A DNA stretch of 64,000 nt. It comes from Alnus glutinosa (taxonomy: Eukaryota; Streptophyta; Magnoliopsida; Fagales; Betulaceae). Location: NCBI RefSeq assembly GCF_958979055.1, contig NC_084886.1:12572654-12636653 (forward strand), written 5' to 3'. The notes below the pieces were generated by a model that worked only from the letters and a program-made list of their open reading frames with translations, had not been told where the DNA came from and made no database searches. The stretch's first letter is position 1, and each line of letters opens with the position of its first letter. Positions 1 through 11,543 of the stretch are shown here, in pieces. Position numbers and translations under genes: made by a program.

Positions 1-3000
1 ATTAGAATGAGATAACAAATTTAGTATTAAAAGTAAAATTTCTTTCGGTTGCCCAAAGGTACGAAGAATTTTATTTATTAATATTTAAATTTATTAGTCT
101 TATCAATAAAGAGTAAATTTCATGCGTGATGCAACCTTTGCCCAAAGGTAGGTTGAAATTTACTATTTAAATTGGCATTGGCTAATTTAAAATAAAGTTA
201 CTTCATAGCATTAAAGTATTTATTTTAATTTTGGGTTATTGCAGCTATTCCTGTTACTCTACCTTTTGGTGGTTTTATATTCCAATACATTATGATAATA
301 TTTTTCTGACTGGAAAAATGATTGATATGCTTTTTCATTTGGGGTGTTAAAAATTTTGGTACTCCGTGTGGACAAACCACCTACTCCCGCGGAATTAAGT
401 ACGCCACGTGAGATTATTAAGCATGAACGGTGGGAGTGATTTAATCACTTAAGTTAGATGTACATGAAATCTCATGTCACTAAAGTCATCAGGGATTTAT
501 TCCTGAATGTTTTAGAGCCAAAGTTTTATAAAGGTTGTTTATGAACATTTAGTAAGTTCAAACAAAACTTGGCCAGCACCCTAATAGAAAAAAAAGCTTT
601 AAAGACAAACTTTTTATAGTTTCTAAAGTGTTTATAATCTCATTATGGGAATGAAGGATATTATAGCTTAGCTTAAGTCCCTAAAGATTGAGATTTTTTG
701 AGTCATTGTTGGTCTATTTCATTTTTTGAATTCTCTCTTCTAAGTGTAGAATTTTATCTTTTAACACACATAAGGATAAATGGTTAATAAGTGAACTTCT
801 AACCATGTGTGTTCAAGAATATGAGAGAATCCATAAAGTGTTCACATGATTACTCATGTCAAGGGAAAGACCAATAAATGCAATCATGTCCAACACTTAT
901 AGCATGAGAATAAGGTGCCAATAAAGTATTATGGCAATCAAGATACCTATTTCTCATGAAATAAGGAAAATTAAGGGCATATAAAGAAAGATTGCATGAA
1001 GTATAAGAAATGACTTAAAATAAAGATAATCTCATATATCTAGTATGTCGTGAATCTCTTTTAGTGACTCATTCAAATATATTGTGGATTGATTATGGTC
1101 CACGTTGTCAACACTGCAGAGTCTTTTTAAAATGAATAACACGTGTTTATAATTTGAGCTTGTTGAGATCTATAGGTTAATTTTAAAATTCAGTTATAAT
1201 TTTGACCTCAAAAATGATTTATATTCCATAATCTTTTTGAAATATATTTTCTAGTTTGGCTTATTAAAAATTTCAATTTTTATTTTAAACTTGAAATTTT
1301 TCTTATTTTTTGTGGAATATTGGTTGGGGTTTATTTAAAGTCTATTTAAAATTGACATACATCCCAATTTTTGAAACAAAATTATTTGTTTATTTCTGCA
1401 TACTGATGTTGACGTAAAGTAGAGTCTTTAAGAATTTAAAAATGCTCTTGTTATGGCTTTGGAGATTGAAATATATCTCCATACAGAAAATAAAAATCGG
1501 TGATTTACTGACTTTGGTACTTGTGTGGATTGCATAAGGGAAAGCATACCAACAAGACCATTAGAGGTGCCAAAGAGAGCCTTTTAAAATTCTTGAGATC
1601 ATGTACATTGAAATATATTAACCTTTCCATACTCATTGCCTAAATGGTCAGAGATATTTTTTATCTCTTTTAGTGATGACCATATAAAGTTTATGTATCT
1701 CTATCTTCTAAATATTAAAGCTGGGGTATTGAATGCTTTCAATACCTATAAGGAAGAAGAAGAGAAACAATATGAAGATCATAAGATCTAATATAGGCAT
1801 AGAGTATTAAGGTAGGTACACACAAAAGGAAATGATTAGTAATACTAATCTGCTATCACCCTTATAGAGTAAAGCTTTGAAGACCGTTGTGTATATGTTA
1901 AACAGGATTTCATCTAAGGTTGTCCATAAGACACCTTTTAAAGTATGAAATAGATGGAAGCTTAGTTTAAATTATTTACACATATGGGGTTGCCTTGCTA
2001 AAGAGAGGATTTATAATCCTCGCCTTAGAAAATTAGATTCAAGGACAACCAACGGATCTTTTATAAGCTATCTAGTAAACTTTAAAGGGTTTTAATGTTT
2101 TATTATCCTTCGTATAATCTTAGAGTTGTTGATTGTAAAATTTCTAGAGGATGCAGAACCTAGTGGGAGTGCTCATTCACATAAATTGGAATTTGAGGAA
2201 GCACTAGAGTTGGCCAAGTCTCCTCCTCATAGAGGATGATTGATTGTATTCAGGAAAAATCAGATTGATTATCCTGAGCCACAATCATTTCTAGAACAAC
2301 CAACTCATACAGAATAGGTTCAAAATCTATTCTCCCATTGCAAAATGCAGAGGAAGTAGAATTAAGAAAATCCTATAGAATAAGTAGATTAACAATTCTT
2401 AGTGATTATGTTGTATATCTCCCAGAGTCTGATGTTGACGTTGGACATAAAGATGATCCAAATTTGTTTTCACATGCTATGAATGGAGAAAACTCCTCAT
2501 TGAGATTCAGTGCCATGAAGTGAGAGTTAAGTCCATGGCTGAAGGGTCGAGCTAGACTCGTAGCCAATGGTTTTACTCATAAGGAAGGCATTGATTATCG
2601 TGAAACATTCTCTCCAGTGTCTAAGGATAGTTCATCAAGATGATCATAGCATTAGTAGCTCATTTTTGATCTAGAGCTACATCAAGTGGATGCGAAAACG
2701 ACTTTTCTGAATAGGGATCTTAAAGACGAGGTTTACATGAAACAATCAAAAGGTTTTATAAATAACAGTCAGAAAGCTTGTAAATTAAATAATTCTATTT
2801 GTGGGCTATGATAGATCTCTCATCGGTGATATACTTTTTACAAGGTAATTGAAAACCTTGATTAGTATATATACCTTAAGGTCAGTGGGAGTATAGTAAT
2901 CTTTCTAGTCCTATATTTGCAAGTGGTGATTTAGGTTTGCTACATAAAGTTCACAAAACTTTGAAATGAAGGATTTGGGTGAAACCTCTTATGTCTTTTG

Positions 3001-4587
3001 ACATAGAGATTCACAGAGACATAAAGAATATTAACATTGTCTCGGAAGGCCTACATTGAAAAAAGTTTTGGGAAAATTTAGAATGAAGGATTTGCACCTT
3101 CAGTAGCAATTAAGAGGGACTAATTAAATACAGATTAATATCCCAAAAGGTATTGGAATAAGGGCAGATGAATAGTGTCTGCATTATATATAACCATATG
3201 ACTGACAATAAGTATATTGAGTCAATAAAGTGCTGCAAATAAAGTCTTGCGGTATATGCAAGGAACCAAGAAGTACAACTTAACCTAAGGATACACTTTC
3301 CATTTGAAGGTGGTTAGTTGTTCAGATTTGAGTTTTGCTGATTGTGTAGATAGTAGAAAGTCTATTTTAGGGTATATATCTTTTTATTGAAGGAAATATC
3401 CTAGAGATGCAGTATGCAGACTATAGTTGCTACGTCTACCAAGAAGGCTAAAAGTCTAGCGTGCTATGAATTTAGTACACAGGCATGATGGTTGAGACAT
3501 TTGTTGAAAGTCTCAATCTTGTCGATTTTACAGTTAGACCATAAAGATACTCTGCGGTAATTCTACTATAATCTTCTTTTATAAGAATAAAGAGTAAAAG
3601 CAGAAGTAAATCGACATCAAGTATCTCAGTACGAGAGATAACATTAAGAGACATAAAGGGTCTATTGAGCATATAAGTACTGAATTAATGATTGCGGATC
3701 CCATGACTTAAAGTTTACCGGTAAAGAAAGAATAAAGTCATGCGGAATATATGAGACTCATTAATTCATTTTCGCTTGGTTTGTCTCTTTTTGGTCTATA
3801 GACATAAAGTTATTGTAATAAAGATTTTTTGTGCACATTTGTTATTTTATCCATGAGGATAAATAAAGTTGGACCCGAATGACTTATAGGAAGTTCATTC
3901 ATAAAGCTTGATTATCCATAAGGTACTCATGTAAGGAGTGTTTTACATCGTGATACATGGAAGGGACGACCTAATTTTATAATGGTTTTACCGCCATGAT
4001 TCGTGTGAAACATTTCTTAACTGAGTTGGAGGATTCCATAAAAGATTGGCCAAAACTAAAGAACCTAATACCATATGGTCATGTGTTATAAAGTCCAAGT
4101 GGGAGAATGTAATATATTATTCCTTTTTGGTTGTGGCCTTTATATCACATTTACGGTATTTACTATGTTTATTATTTTTTCAATAAACATATACGGCATT
4201 ATGGATATTTCCATTAATTTAGATTACCGTAAATATGGAATCGGTATTATGGTTATTTCTATTAATTTAGATTACCGTAAATATGGAATCGGTTAATTGA
4301 TTTTAAAATCAATTAACGATATTGTTTCCTTGATGGAAGGAAACAAATACGGTGTTTACCATTTTGAGGGTCCCTAACCTAGCCTATAAATAGAGTGCCT
4401 GTGTACACCATCAGTACAGCCATCAAGCAATAGGCATAGGTTAGAAGATCCCTCAAATAATCTTTCTTGTTCTTCAGATGGATCGTGGAGACGCTTGAGC
4501 AAACATGGCTAGAGGTAAGCCTGAATCCTGTTTATTCGTTTTCCGCTGCGCATGTTAGATTAAATAATATGTTGATTATTTCTAACA
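1..4587 (+). mobile_element. Decayed Ty1/copia retrotransposon, 3' part (gag-pol remnants plus 3' LTR)
   Basis: No long reading frame survives, but copia landmarks occur in the right order on the + strand. Near 410-510 is a Gag-like stretch (ERW, then LMFMKSHVTKS, then RG-IPE). Integrase-core remnants run through 1550-2080 (FIDDHIKF; a conserved region with LHIWGC and DSRTTNG). Reverse transcriptase remnants are at 2575-2750 (IDYRETFSPVSKDS, then DAKTTFLNRDLKDEVYMKQ) and 2970 (DLGETSY). RNase H is near 3310-3360 (SDLSFADCVDSRKS). Stops and frameshifts interrupt every domain. The polypurine tract GTGGGAGAA abuts the LTR that starts at 4108. The 5' LTR and primer-binding site lie beyond the left edge. 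The order gag-IN-RT-RH identifies Ty1/copia rather than Ty3/gypsy. It is an old, inactive copy. Confidence 0.85.
4108..4587 (+). repeat. 3' LTR of the copia element
   Basis: The LTR starts TGTAATA directly after a purine-rich tract and ends TCTAACA, giving the expected TG...CA ends. A TATA-like CTATAAATAGAG at about 4383 is the likely U3 promoter core. Two near-identical units of about 50 bp (about 4198-4292, containing TTTAGATTACCGTAAATATG) form a tandem duplication in U3. The right boundary at 4587 is supported because receptor-kinase coding homology starts immediately beyond it. Confidence 0.75.
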
Positions 4588-4903
4588 TACCTCTCAAACC
4601 TCTACTTGTGATGTTTATATGCGTGACACTTCCAGAATCATTGCATTTGATTCCAACCCACTTGCAGGGGTTATTAGAAGAAGAAGAAGCGGTGGAAGGG
4701 AGGAGCATTTGAGTTGAATTCTCAAGACTGTCTTTCCATCTCCGAAGAGCCTCTGCTTGTTCTTTTCTTCGAGCCACCGAGGAAGAAGCTCGTGCAGAGG
4801 AAACATGGCTAAAATAGATGAAGATGATGATTATTTTGATTGAAAACAAGACCCTGAATGGAGTGAGCAGGTTAGAGAGTGGTTGCTTAAGCAAAACTGA
4901 CAT
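4588..4903 (-). pseudogene. LRR receptor-like kinase, first-exon fragment truncated by the copia LTR
   Basis: Read on the minus strand from the Met at 4903. A hydrophobic signal-peptide-like segment (VLFSIKIIIIFIYFSHVSSA) is followed by a typical N-terminal leucine-rich-repeat cap: KEQAEALRRWKDSL, then NPCKWVGIKCNDSGSVTHI, then ITSRGLRG. In MDIS1/BAM-type LRR receptor kinases this cap precedes the LRR array, transmembrane segment and kinase. Here homology stops at RG, exactly where the LTR begins at 4587, so the rest of the gene is either beyond the element to the left or lost. There are no stops inside the fragment. The 5' region at 4904-5202 shows no clear feature beyond AT-rich DNA. LRR-RLK identity is fairly sure; the exact subfamily is not. 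Confidence 0.75.
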
Positions 4904-5202
4904 GCCTTCAGCTGTGGGGTGAAATTGGTTTGCTAAAGCATCAGTGATGATCAAAAGGCTTTGATGTCGGTCTGCATAGGGTCTTAATTATTTAAATGCT
5001 TTCTTTTTCTAAACTAAAAAATAACACAATTTTAATAAATATCGTTTTTATCTTTTATGACATGTTGCTTTCCAGAATAATTCCCTTTTGAAAACATCAT
5101 TAATAGTGCATTCTACATTGTTTTCTTTTCTTTTTTGTTTTTTAATGAAGAACTGTTCGGTATTAGTTTGAAAAAAAAATATATAAAGCTGGATAATACT
5201 TG

Positions 5203-5580
5203 TGAGAGAAAGTATAACAGGATAGAAAACTTAAAAGACAAATAGTAGAATAATAGAATAGAGACAAGAGAATTTTATAAGGAAGAGAGAGAAAGAGAGA
5301 GAGGAAGAGAGAAAGCGAAAGTTTATAATAGACAACATTGTGCTGCTTTAGTTCATTGCATTTTTTTGCTTAATCTTTTACAATACAAAAACTTCTATTT
5401 ATAGGGTTTAAAATGAATACAAATATGGTAATCAAATCCTCATCAAATATGGTAATTAGATCCCCATGATTTGATTACGACACACCATAAATATGAAATA
5501 TTACAATACCAATCAAATATGGAATATATGGAAAGTATATTATACTTTCTATATATTCTAGTCCTTCATATCTTCTAACA
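5203..5580 (-). repeat. 3' LTR of the non-autonomous LTR element
   Basis: 378 bp. On the minus strand it begins TGTTAGAAGATATGAAGGAC and ends TTTCTCTCA. It differs from its partner mainly by extra GA-rich repeat units near 5281-5305. Confidence 0.9.
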
Positions 5581-6103
5581 TCCCCCTTCAAACTCAAGGT
5601 GGAAGATTCTGGAATCTTGAGTTTGCAATAAATGCTTATTCTTCTTCTTTTGGAGATGACAACGATCAACGACAGTCAACGACGATAAATGGAGGAAGTC
5701 GGCGACGGTGAAGATGCGCCTTAAATATCAATGGGCCAACTATGGGCCAAAGAAAGTGAAAAGAAAAGAAAGATTGGGCCACCTATGGGCCAAAAAGAAA
5801 GTGAGCCAAATATAGGCTAAATAAGGCATGATATCACTTTTCAAATGCCAAAATAGAATGGGCCAACTATGGGCCAAAGAAAGAGAAAAGAAAAGAAAGA
5901 TGGGGCCAACTTTGGGCCAAAAAAAAAAAAAAATGAGCTAACTATGAGCTGAAGAGAGCATGAGTTTTAGAGAATACCTCAAATGTCAAAAGAAAGAGAA
6001 AGATTGAGTCAATAACAAAAAATAATGAGCCAACAAAGGATATTACAATAATGAGATAACAAAGGGCAAGAATAATATGGGCAGTTTGGCCTCTTTTGAT
6101 TTT

Positions 6104-6123
6104 GATTTTTTTTTTCTTTTTTT

Positions 6124-6155
<32 letters not shown>

Positions 6156-6357
6156 CATCTTCCCGAGACTACCCATTGGGCATTCACTACCAAAACTACA
6201 TCCTTTTACTTCTTCTTCTTCTTCTTCTTCTTTTTTTTTTTTTTTTTTTTTTCATCTTCCCGAGACTACCCATTGGGCATTCACTACCAAAACTACATCC
6301 TTTTTCTTCTTCTTTTCTTCTTCTTCTTCTTCTTCTTCTTCTTCTTCTTCTTCTTCT

Positions 6358-6414
<57 letters not shown>
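6104..6414. repeat. Poly-T and (CTT)n microsatellite tract with a duplicated spacer
   Basis: Long T runs and CTT repeats alternate with two copies of a 50-bp spacer (starting CATCTTCCCGAGACTACCC near 6156 and 6252), ending in about 54 consecutive T. It lies inside the LTR element. Open frames across it encode only Phe/Leu runs and are not genes. Confidence 0.9.
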
Positions 6415-7193
6415 CCATACCTTGCATCTGCATCACACAAATTGTTTAGAAACGCAGGTTACGCAGCACACACTTCCTTTCTTGCTGAACCAGGAAACGG
6501 CACCGGTGCTTCTGGACGGTGGACTGACGCTGTCGAGGGCGTTGGTGGCGGCGACGAAGGCGAGATGGGTTGCTGTTGGAGAGAATTGCTGGAAAACGGT
6601 GGCTCACTAGTGAACGGTGATGGTGGGCTGCAGAAGCGTGGAAGGAGGCTGGAGGGACTGTGTCGTGTGGTGTTGGAGAGGATGGCCAGAATTGGTTGCG
6701 GCACCACTGAGGCGGCGGTGGGCTGGAACTGGTTGCCTTTGCTAGTTGCTGGGTGGGAGAACAGTGGAGAAAACGGTCTCTGTGTTGTTGGGTATGAAAG
6801 AGAGGGCAGAGGAGGTGTTACACTTTATGTGTGGCTGGACAAATAGAGGGGAAGATCATGTGTTTGACAGAAAGACGCAGAGAAGCTGCAGAAAGAGAAA
6901 GAAGACGACGTTGGTCGATTTTGAAGGCTTTTTTATTTTTATTTTTATTTTTTTTGGAGAAAAGAAAGGATATTTTGGGAGAACAGTGGAGTGGAGAGAA
7001 CTCTTTCTGCAGAATTTGAGTGGAGGAACTGAAATGGCGTGGGCCATATTAGAAAAAAAAAAAAAAAAAAAAAAAATTTAAGACAAAAAAGGGATAGAAG
7101 AGAGGATCTTGAGGCTAAGGTGTTTGACAGAAGTACACTAAGAACTTCAAGAAGGGAAGAACGACGTTGGTCGATTTTCAGGCTCTGATACCA

Positions 7194-7561
7194 TGAGAGA
7201 AAATATAACAGGATAGAAAACTTAAAAGACAAATAGTAGAATAATAGAATAGAGACAAGAGAATTTTATGTAAGGAAGAGAGAGGAAGAGAGAAAGCGAA
7301 AGCTTATAATAGACTACATTGTGCTTCTTTAGTTCATTACATTTTTTTGCTTAATCTTTTACAATACAAAAGCCCCTATTTATAGGGTTTAAAATGAATA
7401 CAAATATGGTAATTAAATCCTCATCAAATATGGTAATTAGATCCCCATGATTTGATTACGACACACCATAAATATGAAATATTACAATACCAATCAAATA
7501 TGGAATATATGGAAAGTATATTATACTTTCTATATATTCTAGTCCTTCATATCTTCTAACA
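7194..7561 (-). repeat. 5' LTR of the non-autonomous LTR element
   Basis: 368 bp. It pairs with 5203-5580 as a direct repeat. The primer-binding site TGGTATCAGAGCC lies immediately inside it at 7193-7181. Confidence 0.9.
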
Positions 7562-7566
7562 ACTTG

Positions 7567-7912
7567 AACATAAAGTTGAAACTCACAACTCATTAAAATT
7601 GTAATTGTGTAATATTTATGACTTGAATTATGCTGTCAAGTGTAATGACTTTCTAAACTAAATCTATCGAATTTGATTATTGAATATTGTTGGATTTGCA
7701 TTGATCGACCCGAATATTGTTGGCCGATGTTCGCATCCATATCTCTTAATTGATTTCTAGTTCTTGAGTTAAGGATAGAAAGTGTTCAGAATTTGTCCAT
7801 GCCTCAGCAATCAGCATAGTACAATTACGAAATTTCGATCTCATGATAAAAAATATTTAAAGTAAAGAGATATTGGTAGGAAAATCTATGGAGTTCTGAA
7901 GAAAAGTTTCAT
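7567..7912. other. AT-rich spacer
   Basis: Between the LTR element and the foldback fragment. No coding similarity, RNA gene or repeat structure recognised. Confidence 0.6.
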
Positions 7913-8265
7913 GGGTAATTATCTTTTTTTCCATGAACTATTGGCCTATGTCATTTTGACCCTACGAACTATCCCTTCGATCAAAAAAGAACATCAAACT
8001 ATCATTTTTACATACTTTGTCTCCTTCCGTCAGTCTAATTCATGCAAAGACTTAAATGTCCTAACTCAATTTCAAAAATTACCTAAATATCATCATCTTA
8101 AACAAAAAAAAAAAAAAAAAAACTGAAAGAAAAGGGAGTAGCGGCAGCCACCCCCTGAGGTGGCCGGGTGGCCGCACAGCCTCCCCAGAACTTGGGTTGG
8201 CCACACGGCCACCCAGCCACCTCAGGGGGTGGACCTCAGGGGGTGGCTGCCGCTACTCCCTTTTC
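7913..8265. mobile_element. One-armed foldback (MULE-type) element fragment
   Basis: Begins GGGTAATTATC and, for about 190 bp, matches the arm of the complete element at 55287-55806 (shared stretches such as TGAACTATTGGCC/TGAACTATCGGCC, CATCAAACTA and CTTCCGTCAG). It then runs into an A tract and a GC-rich hairpin (8136-8264) whose halves both carry GGCAGCCACCCCC or its complement. The second long arm is missing, so this is a deletion product that cannot be assigned a target duplication. Confidence 0.7.
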
Positions 8266-9584
8266 TAATAAGTAATAATAAGTAATGGTCAGAAAAACAT
8301 AATAGCTAATTAATGTTTATGGTGTGAAAATGTCAAAGCATGTGTCACTTAAATAATCCTCAATTAAGTCAATAAACGTGTGGGGCTAATTCTCTCTTGG
8401 ACTGGTTTTGGCTTAATTTTCTCATTTCTGCTCCATTTTTCAGCACCAACAGACTTAAAAGTCTTATAAAATCTGAACGGATCTTCAACGTACGTAGAAA
8501 AATCAGCAGTGTGTGAAAGAGAGAATTAAGTGCGAAATTCTCACTTCGTTTCTCACAGTTGAAAGGCGGCACGGCACCGAGAGAAAGAGATATTTTTCTC
8601 TGTATTGAAAGTTTTGAGTGGTATTCTGCCTAGTGCCTACTATATTTTGGATGGCGAAGTGCCATGCAGTGCTTTAGTACCGTCACTAGAATCATTTATA
8701 TCTGGTCTCACCTAAATACCTAATAATGAACTAATATGAGATTTAAATATTTGGTCTCACCTAAATACCTAATAATGAACTAATATGAGATTTAACGTTC
8801 ATGGCCGTCTTTATAATCCGTTCACTGTTCGTGGGTTTTTCAAAAACATTCCTAAGGGTATGCTTATATAAATTTCAGCTATCTTTGAATAAGTATGCGC
8901 AACCCTCCAAAAGCCAAAGCAATTCAAACGGCACCTATTTAACTAAACTTGCTATTATACCAATCTCTTTAATGTTTTCCATCAGTGGCACCATAGAGCT
9001 CGACGAAGGAATGAGATAAAGCTTGTTAGGTGATCACTTCTTCCAATACCTTTTCATTTTCAGTGATCCTATGACAAGGAAAAAAAGTAGTAGAATCTCA
9101 TAAATATGCACCAAGCTAGCATGAATGATTCAGAATGATACCAAGAGAGCAATCTCATATTCATCTACAAGCTGTTTTGGAAATAATTTTAGATGGTGCA
9201 CAAAGTTTTTATTGAAATAAAATAATATCAATATGAAAATTAACAATTAAATAAATAATTGTTAAACAAATAATTGATTGAAAAATTATTGTTGATACTA
9301 GACCATATTGATCCGAAATAATAATAATAATAAAATAAATACTGTACAAGAGATTAAAATTAAATTAAGGAAAGATCTCACAATACTATAGAATCACGCA
9401 AGAGCGTTGTCCTTAAAGGTTGATTCGTGCCTCCTGGAGTGTATAACTCGGTGTGATCGGATCTCTTGACACGCAACCTCCCAGGATTAGACTATAGCGT
9501 CTATCTTCGTTAAGGACAAACTTCCAAAAACGAATATCAAATAGAACAACCCTTTGATCAAAGTAGATGAGGGACTTAAGAAGT
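8266..9584. other. Non-coding AT-rich stretch with a short tandem duplication
   Basis: No gene seen. A 49-bp-period direct duplication (copies beginning GGTCTCACCTAAATACCTAA at 8704 and 8753) is the only clear structure. Short open frames here lack any recognisable domain. Confidence 0.6.
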
Positions 9585-10515
9585 TTAACTTTGTAAGTTC
9601 TCAAACCTTAATATTTTGTTTGTTTTTTCCGGTCATATGGTAAGGAACTGAAGAAGAAAACTGAAAACGTGAACAGGGTTACGGCCTAGGGGGAAAACTG
9701 AAAATTTGAACTGAAGTATGAAGAAGAAGTGAAGAGGACGTCACGATTAGATTTTAGAAGAGGACTCTCCGTCTCTCACACTGTCTGGAAGAAGAGTCTG
9801 GAGAACTAAAGAAGATAATACAATAAAAAATAAGATAACTTTTGGAAGAAGTGTCTAGACTCAAGAGAAGAGAGTACAATATAAAATAGGATAAAAAATT
9901 TACACTGACAGACTATTGACTCATTGACTTATAAGGAGAAAAGACTCAAATTTTGTACAAATTTGGTGAACCATGAGAACTTTTTTTTTTTTTTTAATTT
10001 TTATTTTATAGATATGAACCGTGAGAACTGAAGCCTAAAGAAGAAGTGAAGACAAATTTAAAATTTTGTATAAATTTTGTGTCATTTGTGTGAAATTTGT
10101 GATGTTGATAAATTATAATAATGTTTAAAATGATTTTGAAATTTGAGAAAGTTTTAACCATTAAAAAAAAAAGTGCGAAAGTGAAATCATTGTCAATTTG
10201 TTATATTGTGATTTGTGAGTGAGCATTTTCAGCCATGAATATTGTCAAAACTAGGCTTCGCAACAAAATTGAAGATGAGTTTTTTACGGATTCTTTAATG
10301 GTGTACATCGAAAGAGATGTTGCTGCAACAATTAGCATAGATTCAATCATAGATGATTTTCGGGATTCAAAAAAATGACAGGTTCCATTTTGATAGATGT
10401 TTTGACTTAAATTTGATGTATTATGAAACACTTATTTTTGTATAATTTCTTTTCTTTTTTTTTTGGTCAAAAGTATCTTGGCCCCTGCTCAAAATACTTC
10501 ATGGCTCCGTCCTTG
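9585..10515 (+). mobile_element. Internally deleted hAT-type element with transposase C-terminal scrap
   Basis: At 10212-10376 the + strand encodes the end of a hAT dimerisation domain (FSAMNIVKTRLRNKIEDEF, then DSLMVYIERDVAA, then a stop). This matches the end of the larger decayed transposase near 45680-45830 almost residue for residue. Further upstream (TAACTTTGTAAGTTCTCAAA, TTTTTTCCGGTCAT, CTGAAGAAGAAAAC) it resembles the region around 40310-40410 of that copy, so most of the transposase gene has been lost. The right end TGGCTCCGTCCTTG (10502-10515) matches the end at 46076-46089. The left terminus was not found. Confidence 0.7.
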
Positions 10516-10639
10516 ATAACCATGATTTATAAACTTTACAAGTCAGGAAATTCTGCCAATGTGTGACTTTTTGATATGCTCCTTCACGGGTGGCATTTTA
10601 AGTCATACCAAAGACCAATGAGTGCATTTATGAATCTGT

Positions 10640-10648
10640 CTTTGATAA
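10640..10648. repeat. Left 9-bp target-site duplication of the large MULE (CTTTGATAA)
   Basis: Identical to 22739-22747. A 9-bp duplication is the hallmark of Mutator-superfamily insertion. Confidence 0.95.
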
Positions 10649-11543
10649 GAGAAATGATACTCGTACACAATTGTTACAACAATTCTACAACAGCTTACGT
10701 GGAAAGTAAGCTTTTCATCCTTTTTTTTTTTTTTTTTTAATATCACAGTAAGAGTCAAAACCGGTTGGGGGGAAATGAAAATTTTCATTTCCCCCCAACC
10801 GTGAACGCACCCCCCCTCTCTCTCTCTGAATTCTCTCCGTACAGTCCCTGTCCCCAGCCCCTCCGTCCGTCGGAAACCGCCGCCCCCAGCCCCTCTCTCT
10901 CTCCCGCTCGCTCCGGACCGCCGCCCGCAGCCCCTCTCTCTCTCTCCCGCCGGATCTGCCTGCTCCGTCCGTCGGAAACAGACGTCCCCAACCCCTCCGT
11001 CATTCGGAAACCGCCGCCCCCAGCCCCTCTCTCTCTCCCGCTCGCTCCGGGCCGCCGCCCTCAGCTTCTTTCTCTCTCCCGCTCGCTCCGTACCGCCACC
11101 CGCAGCCCCTTTCTCTCTCCCGCCGGACCTGCCTGCTCCATCCGTCGGAAACAGCCGCCCCCAGCCCTTCTCTCTCTGTGGCCGGATCTGCCTGCTCCGT
11201 CCGTCAGAAACCGCCGCCCGCAGCCCCTCTCTCTCTCTCTGGCCGGATCTGCCTGCTCCATCCGTTGGAAACCGCCGCCCGCAGGCTCTCTCTCTCCAGC
11301 TCGCTCCGGACCGCCGCCCGCAGCCCCTCTCTCTCTCTCTGGCCGGATCTGCCTGCTCCTTCCGTCGGAAACTGCTGCCCGCAGCCCGTCTCTCTCTCCC
11401 GCTCGCTCCGGTGCCGGTCGTCCCTGTCCCTCCGGTAACTCTGTTTCTCTCTCTGAAATTATTGGATGGTGTTGGTATTTTGCTCAATATGCTCTAATTT
11501 GCTTACCAAAAGAAAAACTTAGGACAGACGTTAGTTCAATCTG
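10649..11543 (+). repeat. Left terminal inverted repeat of the MULE, with GC-rich minisatellite
   Basis: Order from the outer end: a unique 75-bp tip, a poly-T tract, a palindrome of GGGGGGAAATGAAAATTTTC (about 10769-10799), then about 600 bp of imperfect 35-45-bp units built on CGGAAACCGCCGCCCGCAGCCCC, CTCTCTCTC and CCGGATCTGCCTGCTCC, and a unique inner end (TTGCTCAATATGCTCTAATT...). It pairs with 22154-22738. The extra length is minisatellite units. Open frames on both strands through the minisatellite are repetitive Pro/Ser/Arg or Arg/Glu/Gly peptides and are not considered genes. Confidence 0.95.

Larger units (their letters stand above)
5203..7561 (-). mobile_element. Complete non-autonomous LTR retrotransposon (2,359 bp), copia-type PBS
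   Basis: Two nearly identical direct repeats (5203-5580 and 7194-7561) bound the element, which is flanked by a perfect 5-bp target duplication ACTTG (5198-5202 and 7562-7566). Read on the minus strand, the 5' LTR (7561-7194) is followed at once by TGGTATCAGAGCC (7193-7181), the initiator-tRNA-Met primer site of many plant copia elements. The 3' LTR is preceded by the polypurine tract GAAGGGGGA (at 5581-5589). The 1.6-kb interior has no gag or pol. It is made of simple repeats, duplicated GGGCCAACTATGGGCCAAAG motifs (about 5730-5920) and a G-rich stretch (6440-6840), so transposition would need proteins supplied in trans. High LTR similarity suggests a fairly recent insertion. Confidence 0.9.

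Noticed and set aside
6077..6610. Long open frames across poly-T/(CTT)n
   Set aside because: Translation is Phe/Leu or Lys/Glu runs from microsatellites inside an LTR element; no domain.
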